DNA of 64,000 bases from contig OX352322.1 of the NCBI GenBank assembly GCA_947090765.1, positions 2,003,501-2,067,500 on the forward strand, read 5' to 3'. Numbering within the stretch: position 1 is the stretch's first letter; every line of letters starts with the position of its first letter. The translations under genes and the position numbers were made by a program. The notes below the pieces were generated by a model that made no database searches, was not told the origin of the DNA, and saw only the letters and a list, made by a program, of their open reading frames with translations. This document shows positions 62,219-64,000 of the stretch, piece after piece. Origin of the DNA: Pseudomonas sp. MM223 (GTDB lineage: Bacteria > Pseudomonadota > Gammaproteobacteria > Pseudomonadales > Pseudomonadaceae).

Positions 62219-62589
62219 GGCAACAGGCGCTCCCGGTCCTTGGCGAGTTCTTCGAGGGTGGCCCCGAATGGCGACGACTCGTCGAACACCGCTGCCTTCA
62301 GGCGCAACCCGCAGTACAGCGCGGCAAGGCCGTAGAACACGCACAGGCCGATGATGCCGGCCAGGCGATAGCTGTCCCACAGCAGCACCAGCAACAGCCC
62401 GGAGAGGGCGGTGAGCAGCAGCAGGGCGAACACCAGGGCCAGGCCGGCGAACAGCAGCAGGCTCAAGGTACGGCCCTTTTGCTCCTGCAATTCGATGCCG
62501 AACAGTTCGATATGGCTGTGCAGCAGCCCCAGCGCAGCCGCGCCCAGGCGTTTGCCCGAGGCGCTGGCGCCGTTGGCGTCATTCTCCAT
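62215..62589 (-). CDS. YqjE/phage-holin-like membrane protein
   Basis: 124 aa. MENDANGASASGKRLGAAAL, then two TM helices (LSLLLFAGLALVFALLLLTA joined to LSGLLLVLLW; LAGIIGLCVFYGLAALYCGL), the Phage_holin_3_6/YqjE pattern, and an acidic C-terminus. Inner membrane; function unknown. Nine bp after the DUF883 gene. Confidence 0.75.
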   Translation of the reverse strand: MENDANGASASGKRLGAAALGLLHSHIELFGIELQEQKGRTLSLLLFAGLALVFALLLLTALSGLLLVLLWDSYRLAGIIGLCVFYGLAALYCGLRLKAAVFDESSPFGATLEELAKDRERLLP

Positions 62590-62598
62590 GGGAACCCC

Positions 62599-62913
62599 TT
62601 AGCGCCGGTTGGCCAGCAGGCCGATCAACAGGCCGACGCCGGCCGCGATGCCGATCGCCTGCCACGGGTTTTCCTGCACGTACTGCTCGGCGCTGCCCAG
62701 CGCGGCCTGGCCGCGATCGCGCACCGAATCCTGGGTCAGTTGCAACGTTTCGCGAGCCTGGGCCAAGCGGTCGTGAATCTGCTCGCGCAATTCGTCGGCC
62801 TGGTCGCCGGCAAGGTTGGCAGTGTCGGCCAGCAACCTCTCGGTGTCGCGCACCAACGCCTGGAAGTCAGCCATCAGTATCTCTTGTGCAGTCTTTGCCG
62901 ATTTGCTGGCCAT
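62599..62913 (-). CDS. YqjD/ElaB-family (DUF883) membrane-anchored protein
   Basis: 104 aa starting MASKSAKTAQEILMADFQAL at 62913 (GGGAGAGG upstream). Long amphipathic helix (RLAQARETLQLTQDSVRDRG) and C-terminal TM anchor NPWQAIGIAAGVGLLIGLLA-NRR. E. coli YqjD and ElaB tether ribosomes to the inner membrane in stationary phase. First gene of the three-gene operon. Confidence 0.82.
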   Translation of the reverse strand: MASKSAKTAQEILMADFQALVRDTERLLADTANLAGDQADELREQIHDRLAQARETLQLTQDSVRDRGQAALGSAEQYVQENPWQAIGIAAGVGLLIGLLANRR

Positions 62914-63226
62914 GGGCCTCTCCCTGTCGATGAGTGTTGATACTTCGAGTAATAGCGCGCGCGGAAGGTTCAAGTGGCGGCGCTGGTATGGGCCTTGCTA
63001 AGGCTTTGCCACGTTGCGGGGCGCCGCTGGCACGATTTGCGCCGATTCAGGGCGCCAGCGCAGCAGATACCGATAAACCTTAACCCAATCCACGACAAAC
63101 CCAAGAAAAAACCACGCAAGCTCCGACCCGCTCACCGAAACAGGGCAGGGGGCTGGCACCGATTCGGTGCAGGGATGCAGGTTCTTGAACTGTCCTGGTG
63201 CCTTTTTCAGCAGGTCTGCCTATTTC
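62914..63226. promoter_or_regulatory. Upstream region of amt with RpoN-like and NtrC-like sites
   Basis: TGGTATGGGCCTTGCT (62984-62999) matches the sigma-54 pattern TGGCACRNNNNTTGCW except at two positions. GCACCGATTCGGTGC (63156-63170) is a 7-bp-arm dyad with GCAC-N7-GTGC spacing, the NtrC pattern. The NtrC site lies downstream of the promoter candidate, which is atypical, so one of the two may be wrong. Confidence 0.4.
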
Positions 63227-64000
63227 ATGGAAAACATGCACAGCGCGATGGACTCTCTGGTCCATGGTTCCAACACCCTGTTCATTCTCATGGGCGCCAT
63301 TCTGGTGCTGGCCATGCATGCCGGCTTCGCGTTCCTCGAAGTGGGCACGGTGCGTCACAAGAACCAGGTGAACGCCTTGTCGAAGATCCTCAGCGACTTT
63401 GCCATTTCGGCGCTGGTGTATTTCTTCATCGGTTACTGGATAGCCTATGGCGTCAATTTCTTCCAGCCGGCAGCGGCGCTGGCGGTCGACCATGGTTACT
63501 CGCTGGTCAAATGCTTCTTTCTGCTGACGTTCGCTGCGGCAATCCCGGCGATCATTTCCGGGGGCATTGCCGAGCGCGCGCGCTTCGTGCCGCAATTGTG
63601 TGCCACAGCGTTGATCGTGGCGTTTATCTACCCCTTCTTCGAGGGGGTTGTCTGGAATGGCAACCTGGGGCTGCAAGCCTGGTTGCAGGCCCGCTTTGGT
63701 GCGCCTTTCCACGACTTTGCAGGCTCGGTGGTGGTGCACGCCATGGGCGGCTGGCTGGCCTTGGCGGCGGTGTTGTTGCTGGGCGCGCGCCGTGGGCGCT
63801 ACCGCGACGGCCGTTTGGTAGCGTTTGCACCGTCGAGCATTCCCTTCCTGGCGCTGGGCTCGTGGATTCTGATCATCGGCTGGTTCGGCTTCAACGTGAT
63901 GAGTGCCCAGACGCTGCAGGGGGTCAGCGGCCTGGTTGCGATCAACTCGCTAATGGCCATGGTCGGTGGCACCCTGTCGGCCTTGCTGGCCGGGCGTAAC
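63227..64000 (+). CDS. amt: Ammonium transporter, Amt family (3' part outside window)
   Basis: First 258 codons; the gene leaves the window. MENMHSAMDSLVHGSNTLFI, a series of TM helices (LVLAMHAGFAFLEVGTVRHK, ISALVYFFIGYWIAYGVNFF, LTFAAAIPAIISGGIAERAR, ATALIVAFIYPFFEGVVWNG), and the family sites: GFAFLEVG, conserved DFAGSVVVHAMGGWLALAAV with the first pore His, and SWILIIGWFGFNVMSAQTLQ. No signal peptide beyond TM1. It is not next to glnK here. Upstream region suggests nitrogen control. Confidence 0.9.
   Translation, partial: MENMHSAMDSLVHGSNTLFILMGAILVLAMHAGFAFLEVGTVRHKNQVNALSKILSDFAISALVYFFIGYWIAYGVNFFQPAAALAVDHGYSLVKCFFLLTFAAAIPAIISGGIAERARFVPQLCATALIVAFIYPFFEGVVWNGNLGLQAWLQARFGAPFHDFAGSVVVHAMGGWLALAAVLLLGARRGRYRDGRLVAFAPSSIPFLALGSWILIIGWFGFNVMSAQTLQGVSGLVAINSLMAMVGGTLSALLAGRN

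Noticed and set aside
63154..63171. TGGCACCGATTCGGTGCA as a sigma-54 promoter
   Set aside because: GG and GC are two bases too far apart; better explained by the NtrC-like dyad.
62974..63999. 341-codon + frame near the right edge
   Set aside because: Out of frame with the ammonium transporter that starts at 63227 and shows all Amt motifs.

Overview
The window is a stretch of a Pseudomonas putida-group chromosome (gamma-proteobacterium, high GC). The gene order lysA / gdhB / ppsR-ppsA / rraA / zntB / crfX-cmpX-sigX-oprF / cobA-kinase-nasA-nasT-nasS / pyrD / rmf / rlmL / dacB / yggL and, further on, dgt and amt is the order I recall from P. putida. Many intergenic gaps carry paired, inverted REP-type palindromes of two sequence classes typical of this group.

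Bases 1-36,400 are core genome: a partial FecI-type sigma factor, lysA with a divergent (frameshifted) lysR, the very long NAD-glutamate dehydrogenase gdhB (frameshifted once), the PEP synthase pair ppsR/ppsA, an alpha/beta hydrolase, rraA, zntB, the envelope-stress block crfX-cmpX-sigX-oprF, the assimilatory nitrate regulon (nasS-nasT, then nasA, a PP2C/kinase fusion and cobA, with a terminator in the nasA leader that fits NasT/ANTAR antitermination), pyrD, rmf, rlmL, a diguanylate cyclase, dacB, yggL, and a siderophore receptor with its FecR/FecI pair and an upstream Fur-like site.

Bases 36,994-59,509 are the unusual part. A single BvgS/RocS-type hybrid sensor kinase gene (two periplasmic solute-binding domains, TM, PAS, HisKA, HATPase, receiver, HPt; about 1,210 aa when rejoined) is cut into three pieces by two different AT-rich integrated elements. 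Element 1 (38,417-45,893) lies in the H-box codons just after the phospho-accepting His; element 2 (46,566-57,976) lies between the second binding domain and the TM segment. Each element has the same plan reading inward from one end: large serine recombinase at the very edge, a structured oriT-like region, a MOBV-like relaxase whose start region shares the 15-nt block GAGGATAAAATGAAT, a ColE2-type Rep gene with an SD-masking leader hairpin, and a ColE2-like oriV directly after rep. They therefore look like ColE2-family mobilizable plasmids that integrate by a serine recombinase. Cargo is mostly unknown: an orphan type IV prepilin and a small unknown protein in element 1; a lipoprotein, two tandem paralogous exported proteins, a membrane protein, a mini-prepilin and a small basic protein in element 2. 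Element 1 carries an IS5-family IS (TSD TTAA); element 2 carries an IS66-family IS (TSD TAAAGGGG) inside rep. The element 2 recombinase is in two overlapping frames joined at a run of seven A, fitting either a -1 frameshift/slippage site or a mutation.

Bases 59,512-64,000 return to the core genome: the BvgA/RocA-type response regulator that partnered the broken kinase, dgt, a three-gene YqjD/YqjE-type membrane operon, and the start of an ammonium transporter that runs off the window. No tRNA, rRNA or CRISPR array was seen.
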